From Undaria pinnatifida (taxonomy: Eukaryota; Sar; Phaeophyceae; Laminariales; Alariaceae), in assembly GCA_012845835.1 (NCBI GenBank), contig JABAKD010000025.1:7461838-7525837 (forward strand): 64,000 nucleotides of DNA, read 5' to 3'. Both the position numbers and the translations under genes were made by a program. Each line of letters begins with the position of its first letter. Position 1 is the first letter of the stretch. Positions 50,996 to 61,375 of the stretch are shown here, piece after piece. The notes below the pieces were generated by a model that had not been told where the DNA came from, searched no databases, and saw only the letters and a program-made list of their open reading frames with translations.

Positions 50996-51784
50996 ATGGA
51001 CATCCAAGACCTCAAACAAGAGTCTCAAGACGGAAACAGGTACCTGTTGGTTGTGGTGGATAGAGCCAGCAAGTTCCTGTTAGCATATCCGTTGCCGTCG
51101 AAGGATGCCGTCGGGGTGAGTCGCAAGCTGTTACAACTCCTTTTGACCTTCGGGGTGCCGTTGTCGATCCGGAGCGATGCTGGGGGGGAGTTCACAGCGC
51201 AGGTGGTGAAACATTTGTGCCAGTGGTTGAGAGTGTCGATAGACTATGGTCCCGCCAACCACCCCTGTGCCCAGGGAGCAGTCGAAAGGGTGGGGGGGTG
51301 GCTCCAGGAGGTATTATCCGAACTCTGCAAGTCTTGGCCTAGGATATGGGATCGGTATGCACTTCCAGCATGCTGGATCCAGCGTGTTACCCCAGATCCT
51401 AGCCTACCCTCGTCGCCGACACCATTGCGTCTATTGTTCGGTCGGGATGCCCGCACACAATTGGACTCGATAACCCCTGTCGTCGATGGTGTAGAATATC
51501 AAGGGGGATTGGACGCCTTCGTGGCGGATCAACAACAAGCGTTCAGAGAGGTACGCGAAGCCCTAGAGAAAAGGCAAGCTGCCAAGGATCGAAGTAGGCG
51601 AAGCTATAATGACAGCATAGGTCGTGCTTCTCCAGGGGGACAATCCAGGATCGGTGACTACGTGTTGGTTACGGAGGCGGCCAGCACACTATCGAGGGAA
51701 GGAGTTCACTCGAAGTTAGCACACGTACACTGGACGGGACCATGGCAGGTAGTTCCATTGCGGCAGCACCGCTGTACACGCTAA
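50996..51784 (+). CDS. Ty3-B integrase core and GPW module
   Basis: 262 codons open. MDIQDL, YLLVVVDRASKFLLAYPLP, SIRSDAGGEF and GAVERVGGWLQEVL give the Asp, Asp and Glu of the DDE site. LRLLFGRDARTQLD and a basic helix (LEKRQAAKDRSRRSYND) follow, then IGDYVLVTEA and KLAHVHWTGPWQVV, a GPY/F-like module. The active site looks intact. Confidence 0.85.
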   Translation: MDIQDLKQESQDGNRYLLVVVDRASKFLLAYPLPSKDAVGVSRKLLQLLLTFGVPLSIRSDAGGEFTAQVVKHLCQWLRVSIDYGPANHPCAQGAVERVGGWLQEVLSELCKSWPRIWDRYALPACWIQRVTPDPSLPSSPTPLRLLFGRDARTQLDSITPVVDGVEYQGGLDAFVADQQQAFREVREALEKRQAAKDRSRRSYNDSIGRASPGGQSRIGDYVLVTEAASTLSREGVHSKLAHVHWTGPWQVVPLRQHRCTR

Positions 51785-52020
51785 TCAACCGTAAAGTTTT
51801 GTGGGTCACAGAAGGCACGTGGGTCTGGGAATACAAGGGCAGGCACCTGGATGGCGTCGAATCTAACTGGCTGAACGAGGAAGAAGTACAAGAAAGCTTC
51901 ACGCCACTACAGCTGGACGTGTTTCACGCTTCGTGGGAGAGGTATTATGGAGCGGATCACCGGACTCGACCACCAGGAGTGCCTACAAGAGGGGAAAGGG
52001 AAGCAGTTTCCAGGGAATAG
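51742..52020 (+). CDS. Ty3-B integrase C-terminal extension
   Basis: Overlaps the integrase frame by 43 bases in another phase, so a frame change occurred near 51,750. Encodes VWEYKGRHLDGVESNWLNEE and LDVFHASWERYYGADHRT. One TAG (52,018-52,020) separates it from the Tudor-like block in the same frame. Confidence 0.55.
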   Translation: MAGSSIAAAPLYTLINRKVLWVTEGTWVWEYKGRHLDGVESNWLNEEEVQESFTPLQLDVFHASWERYYGADHRTRPPGVPTRGEREAVSRE

Positions 52021-52218
52021 GCGTTAAAGGCATTCCCGATAGGAACTAAAGTCAGGAGGGAGTTTGCAGACATCCGTGGCCGGAGGAAGGTGTTCGTAGG
52101 GGAGGTGCACGATTTCAGCAACCCATACTGGCGGGTGAGATACCCAGACGGTGACTGGGAGGAGCTGAATCGGCACGAGGTCAATCAAGGGAAGGAGTTA
52201 GCGACAGCTTCATCTTAA
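52021..52218 (+). pseudogene. Ty3-B Tudor-like module
   Basis: FPIGTKVRREFADI, VFVGEVHDFSNPYWRVRYPD and GDWEELNRHEV: the order G..V...F......GEV..F....YRVRY.DGD.EEL is that of Tudor-type readers known from plant and algal chromatin proteins. Ends with TAA at 52,216. Position after integrase parallels the chromodomain of Ty3-A. Confidence 0.65.
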
Positions 52219-52396
52219 ACCTGGGAAGTTGGTCCAGTTAAGAGCTATGGAGTCTGGAAAGGAGATACAATACCAGGAGCCAGGAAGAAGGGCGGCCTCA
52301 GCCTAAACCGTTTGCTTAGGCGGCAGGTCTGGCTGGGTGGAGTAGTTCCGTTGGCTAAAGCCGCATTGTTCTAAGCTCTGGAGGACAGTACCAGAC

Positions 52397-52405
52397 TTGG
52401 GGGGG
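52397..52405 (+). other. Ty3-B polypurine tract
   Basis: TGGGGGGG-type run directly before the 3' LTR TGTTACGG, expected site of plus-strand priming. Confidence 0.75.
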
Positions 52406-52911
52406 TGTTACGGCAAGCCAACGTGGGAACATGAAAAATACGGTGGGCCGTAGTCTGATGATTACGACTCACCGGGCGCAGATGCAGTGGTGGGTAGCTC
52501 TGTGGGTGTGGGAAGGACGTTTCATCAGCGGTTTCATCCGCCGGATCGTAACGCCAGACCCAGGTGGTAGCGCATGTTGCGTCCACCTGACATCACCTGG
52601 TGTTTAGTCTGTTAACACCACCCAAAAAAAGAAAGAAAAAGTGCAATCAAAAGTGCAAAGTTAAAAAGGCATATCAACTGTTCACCCGTGCATAAACGAC
52701 TGCTCGCTTGTGCATCCACATCATCCATCAACTGTCATCTCACGTGCTTGCGAGACCAACGGTTTAACTTCGCTCAAAGTCTGGAGTTTCGGATCAATCA
52801 GAGGAATCGAAGGTACTGCTGGATACTGAATACGAACTCTCAAGGCAGCAGGTGAGTCATAACTAGGCCCGTGGAAGTATAGTTGCGCAGGTCCGACTCG
52901 CTGCCGTATCA
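52406..52911 (+). repeat. Ty3-B 3' LTR
   Basis: Near-identical partner of 40,954-41,464; the few differences include a 6-base A-rich indel near 52,526 and changes around the A-rich stretch at 52,620. Confidence 0.95.
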
Positions 52912-53107
52912 TATTATCCTGCTCTGTGGCTGCGCGGCGCGGGCTGTCATGAGCGAGATGGTAAACGACGATCTTCGCCTGTGGGTCAACGACCTCATGC
53001 AATTTGCACAGCAAGTCCGTCCGCCGATGGTGCCCCCTCCGTCCGACTTCACGTTCTCGATGCCGACCATGCCTTCGTTCAAGCGCACGAGCGCCTTTTT
53101 GTCTAGC
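52912..53107 (+). pseudogene. Unrecognised Ala-rich gene, 3' part
   Basis: After removing Ty3-B and one TATT copy, the frame reads from ..RRHTLSNI into ILLCGCAARAVMSEMVNDD, LRLWVNDLMQFAQQVRP and SMPTMPSFKRTSAFLSSG. The open frame then runs into the 290-bp satellite, where it ends near 53,215. The true end of the gene is uncertain. Confidence 0.6.
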
Positions 53108-53129
53108 GGGGGTGCAATTGTTTTTTTTC

Positions 53130-54735
53130 CAGATTTTAGAAACCGACATAGACTATACTTCTCGGTTTGGGTTGGATACAATCTGCGTGATATCTGTGTA
53201 ATTTTAATAGCGTAATTCTGTACTATTAATAGTATATGTCTCCCAGGTACCGCATTCGGAGTGCGGGCCTGCTGGTATGTGGAGATCGTTGTTCCCTCGG
53301 CAAGCAGGGGAGGGTATGTACGTACGTATAGGGGGCCAAAACTATGTGTCTTGCCGGTGGTGGCCGGAGTATACCAGGGGGCTCCTGCCGTCTGTGTTAC
53401 GATTTCGAATAGTTCCCGTTGGGTTTTTGCTAACAGTAACCGTCATTTGTTTTCGGTATAGGTTGGATACGATGTGTGTGTGAAATCTGTGTAATAGTGT
53501 GATTCTGTACTGGTACGTGTATCCCTGGTATAGTATTCGGAGTGGGGGCCTGCTGGTATGTGGAGATCGTTGTCCCCTCGGTTGGAAGGGGGGTATGTGT
53601 ACGTACGTATAAGGGGTCCACACCTGGTGTCTTGCTGGTGATGGCCGGAGGCTACTACTAGGAGATTTCTTACCGTCTGTGGTAAGACTTCGTATCTTTC
53701 CTGTTTAGATATATTATTATAGTAACCGTAATTCGTTTTCGGTACGGGTTGGATACGATCCGTGCCATATCTGTGTAATGGTGTGATTCTGTACTAGTAT
53801 GTGTCTCCCTGGTACCGTATTCGCGATGGAGGCCTGCTGGTATGTGGAGATCGTTGTTCCCTCGGCATGCAACGGGGGGTATGTTTACGTACGTATAAAA
53901 CGATCTCCATATACCAGCAGGCCCCCACTCCGAATAATACACATACCATTACAGAATCACACAGTTACACAGAAATCACACAGATCGTATCAAACTCATA
54001 CCGACAACAAATAAATGACGGTTTCGGAAACTAGTCTATAGTCTAGTCTATCCAACCAGAAAAGACACGAAATCATTACACAGATCGTAGGAAATCTCCT
54101 AGTAGCCTCCGGCCACCACCAGCAAGGCACATGGTTTTGGCCCGCTATTAGTACGTACACATACCCCCCGCTGCTTGCCGAGGGAACATCGATCTCCACA
54201 CACCAGGCCGCCAGTCCGAATACGGTACAAGGGAGAAAAATACTAGTACACAATCAAACTATCACACAGATATCACACATATTGTATCCAACCCATACCG
54301 AAAACAAATGACTGTTACTGGAAGAGTACATCCAAACAGAAACGGTACGAGATCAAGAAACAAACAGTAAGAAATATACTTTTTAGCCTCCGGCCACCAC
54401 CAGCAAGACACATAGTTTTGGCCTCTTAAACGTACGTACACATGCCCCTCGTTGCTCGCCGAGGGGACATCGATATCCACATACCAGCAGGGCCCCACTA
54501 TGGTACCAGGGATACACATACTAGTATTGTTCCCTCGGCAAGCAGGTGGGAGTATGAGTACGTACGTGAAGGGGGGCAAAACTATGTGTCTCGCCGGTGG
54601 AACTAGGAGATTTCCCACCGTCTGTGCAAAGATTTCGTATTTTTTCTGTTTGGATTTTTTTTCAGTAACCGCCATCTGTTTTCGGTATGAGTTAGATACG
54701 ATCTGTGTGATATCTTTGTAATAGCAGAGCAGGGT
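53130..54735. repeat. ~290-bp satellite, right array with inverted units
   Basis: Same unit as 38,545-39,740. Direct copies run from 53,130 to about 53,897; copies on the opposite strand run from 53,898 to about 54,525; a final direct partial copy ends near 54,725. The switch points fall inside units (CGTACGTATAAAACGATCTCC at 53,896). Confidence 0.93.
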
Positions 54736-54774
54736 AACTCCGCCGGGGGCAACAGCAGTGCTGGGCTTAGCGCT

Positions 54775-55035
54775 GTGTCAGGCGCTTCTTCGGCGGCGGG
54801 TGCTAAGCGGCGGAACCAGCACTGCCGTACGTGCGGGCACAAAATGCGAGTCGGAGCCTTCAAACGTCACCACAACCAGTTGTTCTTGTCATCTCCAGGT
54901 CCCATTTGCACCGTGCCAGAGAGTCGACGCCGTGTCAAAGTCAACCCGATTGCCACGAGGCCCATCCGGATGTTCGGTAGCGAGTGTCACTGCGTCGGGG
55001 ATGATGCTTACCCGGGGGGGTGCAGCTCGAAGTAG
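54775..55035 (+). CDS. Small Cys/His-rich protein or terminal exon
   Basis: The frame encodes AGAKRRNQHCRTCGHKMRVG then AFKRHHNQ, and later CTVPESRRRVKV, RPIRMFGSECHC and YPGGCSSK before TAG. C..C...H with KRHH looks zinc-binding. Several AG acceptor-like sites precede it (54,728, 54,748), so it may be a last exon. The family is not recognised; the C-terminus of a DNA transposase is one possibility. Confidence 0.4.
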   Translation: MSGASSAAGAKRRNQHCRTCGHKMRVGAFKRHHNQLFLSSPGPICTVPESRRRVKVNPIATRPIRMFGSECHCVGDDAYPGGCSSK

Positions 55036-56769
55036 GTGGACCATAAGTCTACGTCAATGAAAGGGTTCGCGTTTGTTAGCGAGAGCACGTACCTCGAGGG
55101 CATGGTTATCTCGGGCAGCTCATTGTCGTGCCCACAGGGTAGGCGCGTTGTGCAGGCATGCGGTTATGGATGTAGCTTGAGGGAGCATGTAGTGGCATAA
55201 TCTCGGTTGTACTCGAGGCTATACTTTGGTATTCTTGAAAGAACAAATACATTGACACATACTTTATTTTCGTTCGGTCTTGGCTCTCCTCTTGGACACT
55301 GTATTCCACGTCGATCGTTCTACCCACCCCAGGGGGTGGACGACATCAAGCGCTTTATTCCCATACCCTGTTTGCCGACGTACTCCCATTTGATCAAAAG
55401 TTATGCAACATTCACTGCCTGTAGTTGTGATCTTTTACACGTGCCGTTGACCAAAAAATTCGGCCAAGAAAAGATTTTCGCGCTTCGCGCGAAAATCATT
55501 TAACTATCGGGCCAGGTAAGACCATGGGGGTCGAGCCAAATTTAGGCAATCGTAGGTTACAGCAGCAATCCCATTCGTTTGTTTCTTCTGAGGATTTCCA
55601 ACTGGGTTTTCCCATCGTTGGTTTGCTTTATTCAAGTTTTAGCATATTTTAGCAGCAGTTGCATTTCCTCTTATTTTTTATTTTTTTTCACGACACCGAA
55701 TATTCTCTGGGTTTTCATGATTCCGGCTGCGTCCCCTACCCCAACCGCAATGAATGGCTGGTTCATGTGTTCGGAGCCGTAACCGTCATGGCCGTTGTCA
55801 GTTTTTTCCTCAAATGTCTCGAAGGGGCTAAATGGATGGACTATACCTAGGTGGTGGTTCGGGGCTCCGTGTGCAGGATTGTTTGTGCGCGATTCGTAGT
55901 TGGCACGGACGGGTAAATAACCGACTTTCTTTATCTACGCTATAGGGGTTAGCGCAGCTTACAAACTCACGATCTACGCGCCAGAATTTGTAGCCTATAT
56001 AAGATCGGGATGTAGAAGAGCGCCATTTCTTTTTTCAAATCGTACTGCAGCTTGCCGTATCAAGCAATATCAGGTTGATGCTTGTCGCTTTCTGGCATTG
56101 GATTAATTGTTTCCTCGAGTACAAAACGCCTATCGATATGGCCAGTGGACACGGGCAACGTTAGAAGAAATGCAGCTTTCCATCGCAAGTGAGTTTGGTT
56201 GCCCTCACAAACCACGTGCCTATCGCGGTAGAGTTGCGGTTTGATCTTTCTTGTCTTTACGTCCAGTGATTTTTCGCCTCGTTTTTGCCTGTTTTTTGTT
56301 GAATCTAGTGCGACAAGCTTGCACCGGGACGAGGGCATTTTTACAAGACTAGCTCGATCGTGTCCATAGTACAGACTTCAGGTTGTAGTGCTGTATAATG
56401 CAATAATGGCGCAGCTTCAGTTGTTTCGTCGGTATGTCAGTTGTCGAAAACGGCTTTAGACTGCTCCTTTACACACACTCACGAGTTTGCAAATTTCGTG
56501 TTTTTCTTTTCGTGGGAAGAACGCCAATAACGCCATCGATCGGCAGCAGACTGCTTCTACGATAGCCCCGCCCCCAGACCAGCGATTTTGTTTAACGAAT
56601 GTTTCATGGCTGCTCGACACAAGGAAGGATGATACGAAAATGAAATCTTTATGTACTTCTTGATTGCAAAGGTCTATCGAACGATGACGTCGGGGGGGCA
56701 ACGAGCACCGTATTTAAGGAGATACGGCCCGGAGCTGGTTTCGAAACCGACGATTTCGTGCAAGAAATT
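55036..56769. other. No supported gene
   Basis: Mixed-composition DNA with T-rich stretches. The only structure noted is a perfect hairpin at 55,473-55,497. Frames on both strands here are short and have no recognisable protein character. Confidence 0.5.
55473..55497. other. Perfect 11-bp hairpin
   Basis: GATTTTCGCGC, a 3-base TTC loop, and GCGCGAAAATC. Function unknown. Confidence 0.9.
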
Positions 56770-57211
56770 TGTTAATTGTAGCTTACATCAACCAAGACAG
56801 TGTGATACTCGGGGTGTTACGGGATGTACGGTAGCTCAGGAATATTATGTGGAAAGTCTGTTGGCAATATAATAGCGAACGGGACATGGCGGGGTATCCG
56901 CCATAGAGATAATTGTTACATTGTGGCCAGTTGGTGGACAGTGCATTGGTGGTCTGGGGAGGTACGGGGTATCATGGCTCGTGGGCTAGCGTGTTGAGAA
57001 GCAGCTTGTGCCTTCCTCCATCTCACTCTTCTCTACACCCACCTCTCCCCGTCTTCTCTCCGTTTTCGCTTGGGTACTGCTGGAGTATTCAAGACGTAAA
57101 CACCATCTTATTTTCTTCTCGGGCATACTGCAGAGGGCAGTACCTTGTCTAAGCGAACAGCTCGGGCCTGTTGTTGCTACTCCGTCTCCTGAACATCTCT
57201 GTCATTGAATA
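56770..57211 (+). repeat. Copia 5' LTR
   Basis: TGTTAATTGTAGCTTACATC through GTCATTGAATA; pairs with 62,227-62,662. Confidence 0.92.
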
Positions 57212-57251
57212 CGTTCACGAAAAGTTCGAACTTGACGGAGGTTGATCTGAG

Positions 57252-58100
57252 ATGGGGGACCACGAGACCATGAAAGATTTGAAGAAGCAGAAGCTCGCTT
57301 CCCAGGCAAGGCTCTTCGAGAAATTGTTGTCGGCTATCGAGGAGAGCCGGGAGCACACTGGCGGACTGCAAGCGGCACCCACCGGTGGACACCTGCCCTC
57401 ATCAGGTGTAGATAATTCAGGTGGGAGCAGTCTATCCATTGGACCTAGGGACACCAGTAGCATCAAATCGGCTGTTCCCAAATTCAACGGTAGTGGAGTG
57501 GAATACTTTCTGTGGAAGCGACGTTTTGAAGGCTATGTAATCACTCGCGGTTGCATGCAAGCCTTTACGACTGTGACTGACATGATGGTAGGTGATCCAC
57601 CTGTGACGTCCCGTATTTTGCTAGAACAAGGATTTACTGAAGTCAGCGTGAAGAGGTCCCGATTAGCTTGGACTTGCATAACGGAGAGTATTACCGAACG
57701 CGAGTTGTTGAACATGGCGTTCGACACTAATTCTCCTAGTGTAGCTTGGCGAATGCTCCATGACCGGTTCTTGCCCAAAACACTGGCTGAGAAGTCTAAG
57801 TGGAAACGACACTTCAACGATCTGGTCATGGAGAAGAAGAAAGCACCGATGAGATTTTTCGCGCGTGTAGACAAGATTGTCCGCGTTTTGGGATCACTGG
57901 GAGTGCACTTACCTACAGAAGATGTGAACCTCAAAATCGTAAAAGTTCTCACCGACGACTACGAGTTCGAGCAGCGTACCATATTGTACAGAGATAACGT
58001 CACTCGGGCCGAGATAGATCATGTCAAGAGGTGCGAGCACCAAAGTTCGAAATGTAGGACAAGCCCTAACTGCGAACAAGCCTTGCCGCCGAAATCGTAA
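57252..58100 (+). pseudogene. Copia gag
   Basis: Starts MGDHETMKDLKKQKLASQAR, a coiled N-terminus, then VPKFNGSGVEYFLWKRRFEG, SPSVAWRMLHDRFLPKT, KWKRHFNDLVMEKKKAPMRF and VHLPTEDVNLKIVKVL, typical of copia gag. The frame is lost near 58,030-58,100, ahead of the zinc knuckle. Confidence 0.85.
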
Positions 58101-58101
58101 G

Positions 58102-58446
58102 CAGGAAGGTAGTGGAAAGGGTGGCCGAGCTGGTAAGCGTGTTTCCGATTATGTTATTGCAGCCAAGAACGACAACAGCAGCAGTACGAAGGTCGGGGAG
58201 TACGACGACATGCGTAACAAGTGTCACGGATGCTTGGAGCCAGGCCATCAGGGGTTCAACTGCACCGCGCACGTTATCCCTGCCGCAAAGAAGTCGCAAA
58301 ACGGCTCTAGTGATATTATAGGGTGTTTGGCGATTGGTATGCCTAGTGAGAGAGATGCGGTAGGAGAGCGCGATCAGGAGAGCGCGAGCAGGATACGGAC
58401 GGCACAGAGAAATATATATATGATAGTGGTGCGACCTTTCACATGA
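58102..58446 (+). pseudogene. Copia gag zinc knuckle region
   Basis: In a different frame from gag. CHGCLEPGHQGFNC at 58,222-58,263 fits CX2CX4HX4C. The frame ends at TGA 58,444; the protease begins in a third frame. Confidence 0.8.
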
Positions 58447-58986
58447 CTAGATCAGCTGACTTACTGCGTGACGTGCAGCCTTCCGAGGACAAGGTTACGT
58501 TTGGCAATGTCACCCTGGTAGACGTTGAGGGTTACGGGTCGCTGACGGTAGTTTTCTAGAACAAGGCAGAAGGTGTCACTGTAAGGCTAGACAAAGTGGC
58601 ATACATACCTAGCTTGTTTTTTTTCTTTAATGCTGCGCACACACGAGGAGTAGGTTTCGCGACTGACGAAAAGGATATGAGCGTGACCCTAGCGGATGGG
58701 CGTCTTAAGTTTTGAAGTGATGGATCTCGATACCGCAATCATGGTAGAAGGATTGATCCCGATGACGACTACATCCCCTTTCGCCTGTTGGTTACCGTAC
58801 CCGTCGAGAACGTCGTGCAACCTGCTCACCCTACTTCCTTGGAGTTTCCCATTGAAGCCCCCGGTAGTGCTAACTCGTGTGAGACTGAATGGCTCAGTAG
58901 TTTGACCTTCTCGCACGAGAACCCCATGCAACCTGCCCATACTATTCCCCTGGCGTGCCCTGTGATAGCCCCCTGGCAGCGCTACC
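58419..58986 (+). pseudogene. Copia protease and following spacer
   Basis: DSGATFHMTRSADLLRD with the copia protease site DSGA at 58,422, then VTFGNVTLVDVEGYGS, TAG at 58,557, and VAYIPSLFF. TGA near 58,713 stops it again. The spacer encodes a duplicated peptide, ENVVQPAHP..EAP and ENPMQPAHT..IAP (58,807-58,975). Confidence 0.75.
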
Positions 58987-59838
58987 TTGCATGATACCAC
59001 TGCAGACATCAACGTCTTCCACTGCGTACACGGCCATGCAAACGAGTTTTTGTTGAGAGAGACAGCAAAATCCCTAGATGTAGAGCTACTCGGTAGGTTA
59101 AGAACGTGCACAGGGTGTTCCATGGCCAAGGGGTATCGTACGCCGATCGCTAACAGTACGACATCACGCGTCACAAAGAAGCTAGGAAGAGTTTTCGTGG
59201 ATCTCAGTGGCCTTAAGATTATTCCTTCGTTGCTTGGTAAGAAATACATCATGATAGTGAAGAACGACTTTACCCGGTACGCATGGGTATACTTCCGCGA
59301 GCGTAAGTCCGATGCTGCTGACGCCTTCAGGAAGTTTTTGGCTGACGTGCATGGGGATGGTGTGCCGTCGGAAGTAGAGAGAGTAAGGTCTGACAACGGA
59401 GGAGAGTTGTTTGGGGGGGAGTTCGGGGACGTGTGCAGGCAGAATTGCGTAAAACAGAAATTCACCAACGCAAAGAGTCCGGAGCTACACGGCCTTGCCG
59501 AGAGAGCTCTGGGTATCATCCAGATCGCGGCACTTGCCGCGCGCATCCAAGCCTCCATCCTCTTCCCTCACGTCGAATTGCCACCGTCGGAGACCCTCTG
59601 GACCGAGGCAGTACACTGGGCGTGCGAAGCATTGAACCGCACCGCGACCACGTCCAATCAGGGCAGCAAGTTGCCGTTCGAGATGTGGCATGGTAAGCCT
59701 GCACTGCAACACCGCACCGGTTTCTTCGTCCGGGATATTGCCGCTGAAACCGTCCGTCGAAGTCGTTCCCCAGGTGCGAAGGTAGCTTCTACCTCGGGCG
59801 GGGCATCGACCACCCTCATGGCTCATTGCGGATGCTAA
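58987..59838 (+). CDS. Copia integrase
   Basis: 283 codons open. HHCC finger HCVHGHANEFLL..CTGCSMAKG, then RVFVDLSG, YAWVYFRERKSDA, VERVRSDNGGELFGGEF and SPELHGLAERALG, giving Asp, Asp, Glu. LWTEAVHWACEALNRTATTS and LPFEMWHGKP are the standard core end. Appears catalytically complete. Confidence 0.88.
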   Translation: MHDTTADINVFHCVHGHANEFLLRETAKSLDVELLGRLRTCTGCSMAKGYRTPIANSTTSRVTKKLGRVFVDLSGLKIIPSLLGKKYIMIVKNDFTRYAWVYFRERKSDAADAFRKFLADVHGDGVPSEVERVRSDNGGELFGGEFGDVCRQNCVKQKFTNAKSPELHGLAERALGIIQIAALAARIQASILFPHVELPPSETLWTEAVHWACEALNRTATTSNQGSKLPFEMWHGKPALQHRTGFFVRDIAAETVRRSRSPGAKVASTSGGASTTLMAHCGC

Positions 59839-60480
59839 CGCGGGCGAACAAGGTGGTGAAAACAAGGGACGTCACTTGGGAGGCACCACCGATCATGGAG
59901 GTGCCGCCGGTGCAACTGCAGCAACTGGCATCGCTGGAACCGGCAGGGGCGCCGGAGCTGGGAGGGGCGTCAGAACAAGGAGGGGCATCGGAGCTGGGAG
60001 AAACGGCAGAGCCGGGAGAGCTAAATGATTTTGATTCTGACCCAGCGACTCGATTGCCGAAGCTGACTCGATTGCCGATGCTGGGGAGAGGAATCCCTCA
60101 TCAACCTCGAGTGGCTTCTCCGGCGGGGAGTGTAGGCAATGGTGGTCAAGATGAGCGGGGTTCTGTTGACGGTGTTAATATGCCGACCCCTGACGCTACA
60201 ACTGCCCCGTCAGGTAAATATTTGTCGTCGGTAAGCAGTGAATCGTCAGTCGACGGGGAAAACCCGGGCGCGGCGTCATCATCGGAAGATAATGGTCCGG
60301 TTACTACGATGGCGCGGAATGCGGCGCGCCAACTTGAATCGCACCTGGTTGGACCTGGAGATTGAGAGCAGAGCGCAGACGGGAGCGCTCAATCAAAATG
60401 CAGCAAGCCTGGTGAGTGTGTTTGGGCCCGATGAAGGGCGCAAACTAATCCATGGGCTACTGGCGGTACAGGAGGTTACC
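59826..60480 (+). pseudogene. Copia integrase-RT spacer
   Basis: ANKVVKTRDVTWEAPP is the copia block that follows integrase. An acidic, Gly/Ala-rich disordered stretch follows, with four GA(S/P)ELG-like repeats at about 59,945-60,015. Confidence 0.6.
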
Positions 60481-60583
60481 CGTGAGTCGGGCGAGTTGCC
60501 TACCTAAGTGTCTCGTCCTGGAAGCGAGGCCGGGGCCTGTTTCGTACCCTGGGGCGTGCTCATCGGAGTACTCCCACGTGTGA

Positions 60584-61375
60584 ATGGAGGCAATGTCGAA
60601 GGAGTTCGATGGGCTCGTGGCGGCCGGAACCTTTGCGGAAGTGACTGAAATTCCTGGGGGATGCAATATCGTAGATGTCAAGGAGCTATACAAGGGGAAG
60701 GGTGATTCGCATGGTATGGTTGATAGGGCAAAGGCCCGTATGGTAGCTATCAGGTACAGCCAGGTAGAGGCGGCAGACTGCTCCGAAACGTCTGCCCCTA
60801 CGGCCTCCGCAACTTCTAACAGGTTGGTAGCGGCCATGGCACGTAAGCTAGACTGGGACCTGAGGCACTTAAATGTAGACCAGGCATTCGTTCAGTCGGA
60901 GTTGAACACCGATATCTACTTTCGTCTTCCTTCCGGTTGTGGATCAGTATCTGGCAAGGTAGTTCTCCTCAACAAGGCCCTTTATGGCCTGAAGAAGAGT
61001 GGTCGAGCGTGGTATCAGCTGTTGTCGTCAACTCTGGTGGAGTGTGGTTTCGAGCAATGCTTGGTAGATCCCTGTGAATTTCGTCTGATGGTTGTTGGTG
61101 ACGTTGTGGCGATGTTGGTCTTCCATGTGGACGTCATCAAGATTGCAGCTACTGAGAAGGTGACTGAGGTGGTAGCTAGTGCCCTCCATCAGAGATTTCC
61201 CACCAAACATCTCGGGCAGGTAGAGTGGTACATGGGCAGTGAGTACAAGAGAGATCGGGAGAATGGTACTTTGGATATTTTTCAGACTCAGTTCATTCAG
61301 AGCGTGCTGAATCGCTTTGGTGCTTCCATATCCATCCCCACTCCGCAGCCCCTTCCTTGGACCTCAGCAACGTGA
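60584..61375 (+). pseudogene. Copia reverse transcriptase, catalytic motif altered
   Basis: AMSKEFDGLVAAGTF, VDRAKARMVAIRYSQV, LNVDQAFVQSELNTDIYFRL, LNKALYGLKKSGRAWYQLL, CLVDPCEF, then MLVFHVDVIKI where active copia RT has YVDD. The second Asp is Val, so this RT should be inactive. RT ends with SVLNRFG, then loses frame near 61,350. Confidence 0.85.

Larger units (their letters stand above)
40954..52911 (+). mobile_element. Ty3-B: Ty3/gypsy retrotransposon with nested insertions
   Basis: Two LTRs of about 510 bp begin TGTTACGGC and end GCCGTATCA. The 4-bp flanks TATT (40,950-40,953 and 52,912-52,915) are identical. A primer-binding-site-like TGGTGAACCCAGGG follows the 5' LTR, and a G-rich polypurine tract (52,397-52,405) precedes the 3' LTR. 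Internally, gag is only a stub, then foreign DNA (about 41,670-48,510), then protease, RT, RNase H, integrase and a Tudor-like module on the + strand. The LTRs differ by about six substitutions and a few indels by eye, so insertion was recent despite the damaged interior. Confidence 0.9.
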
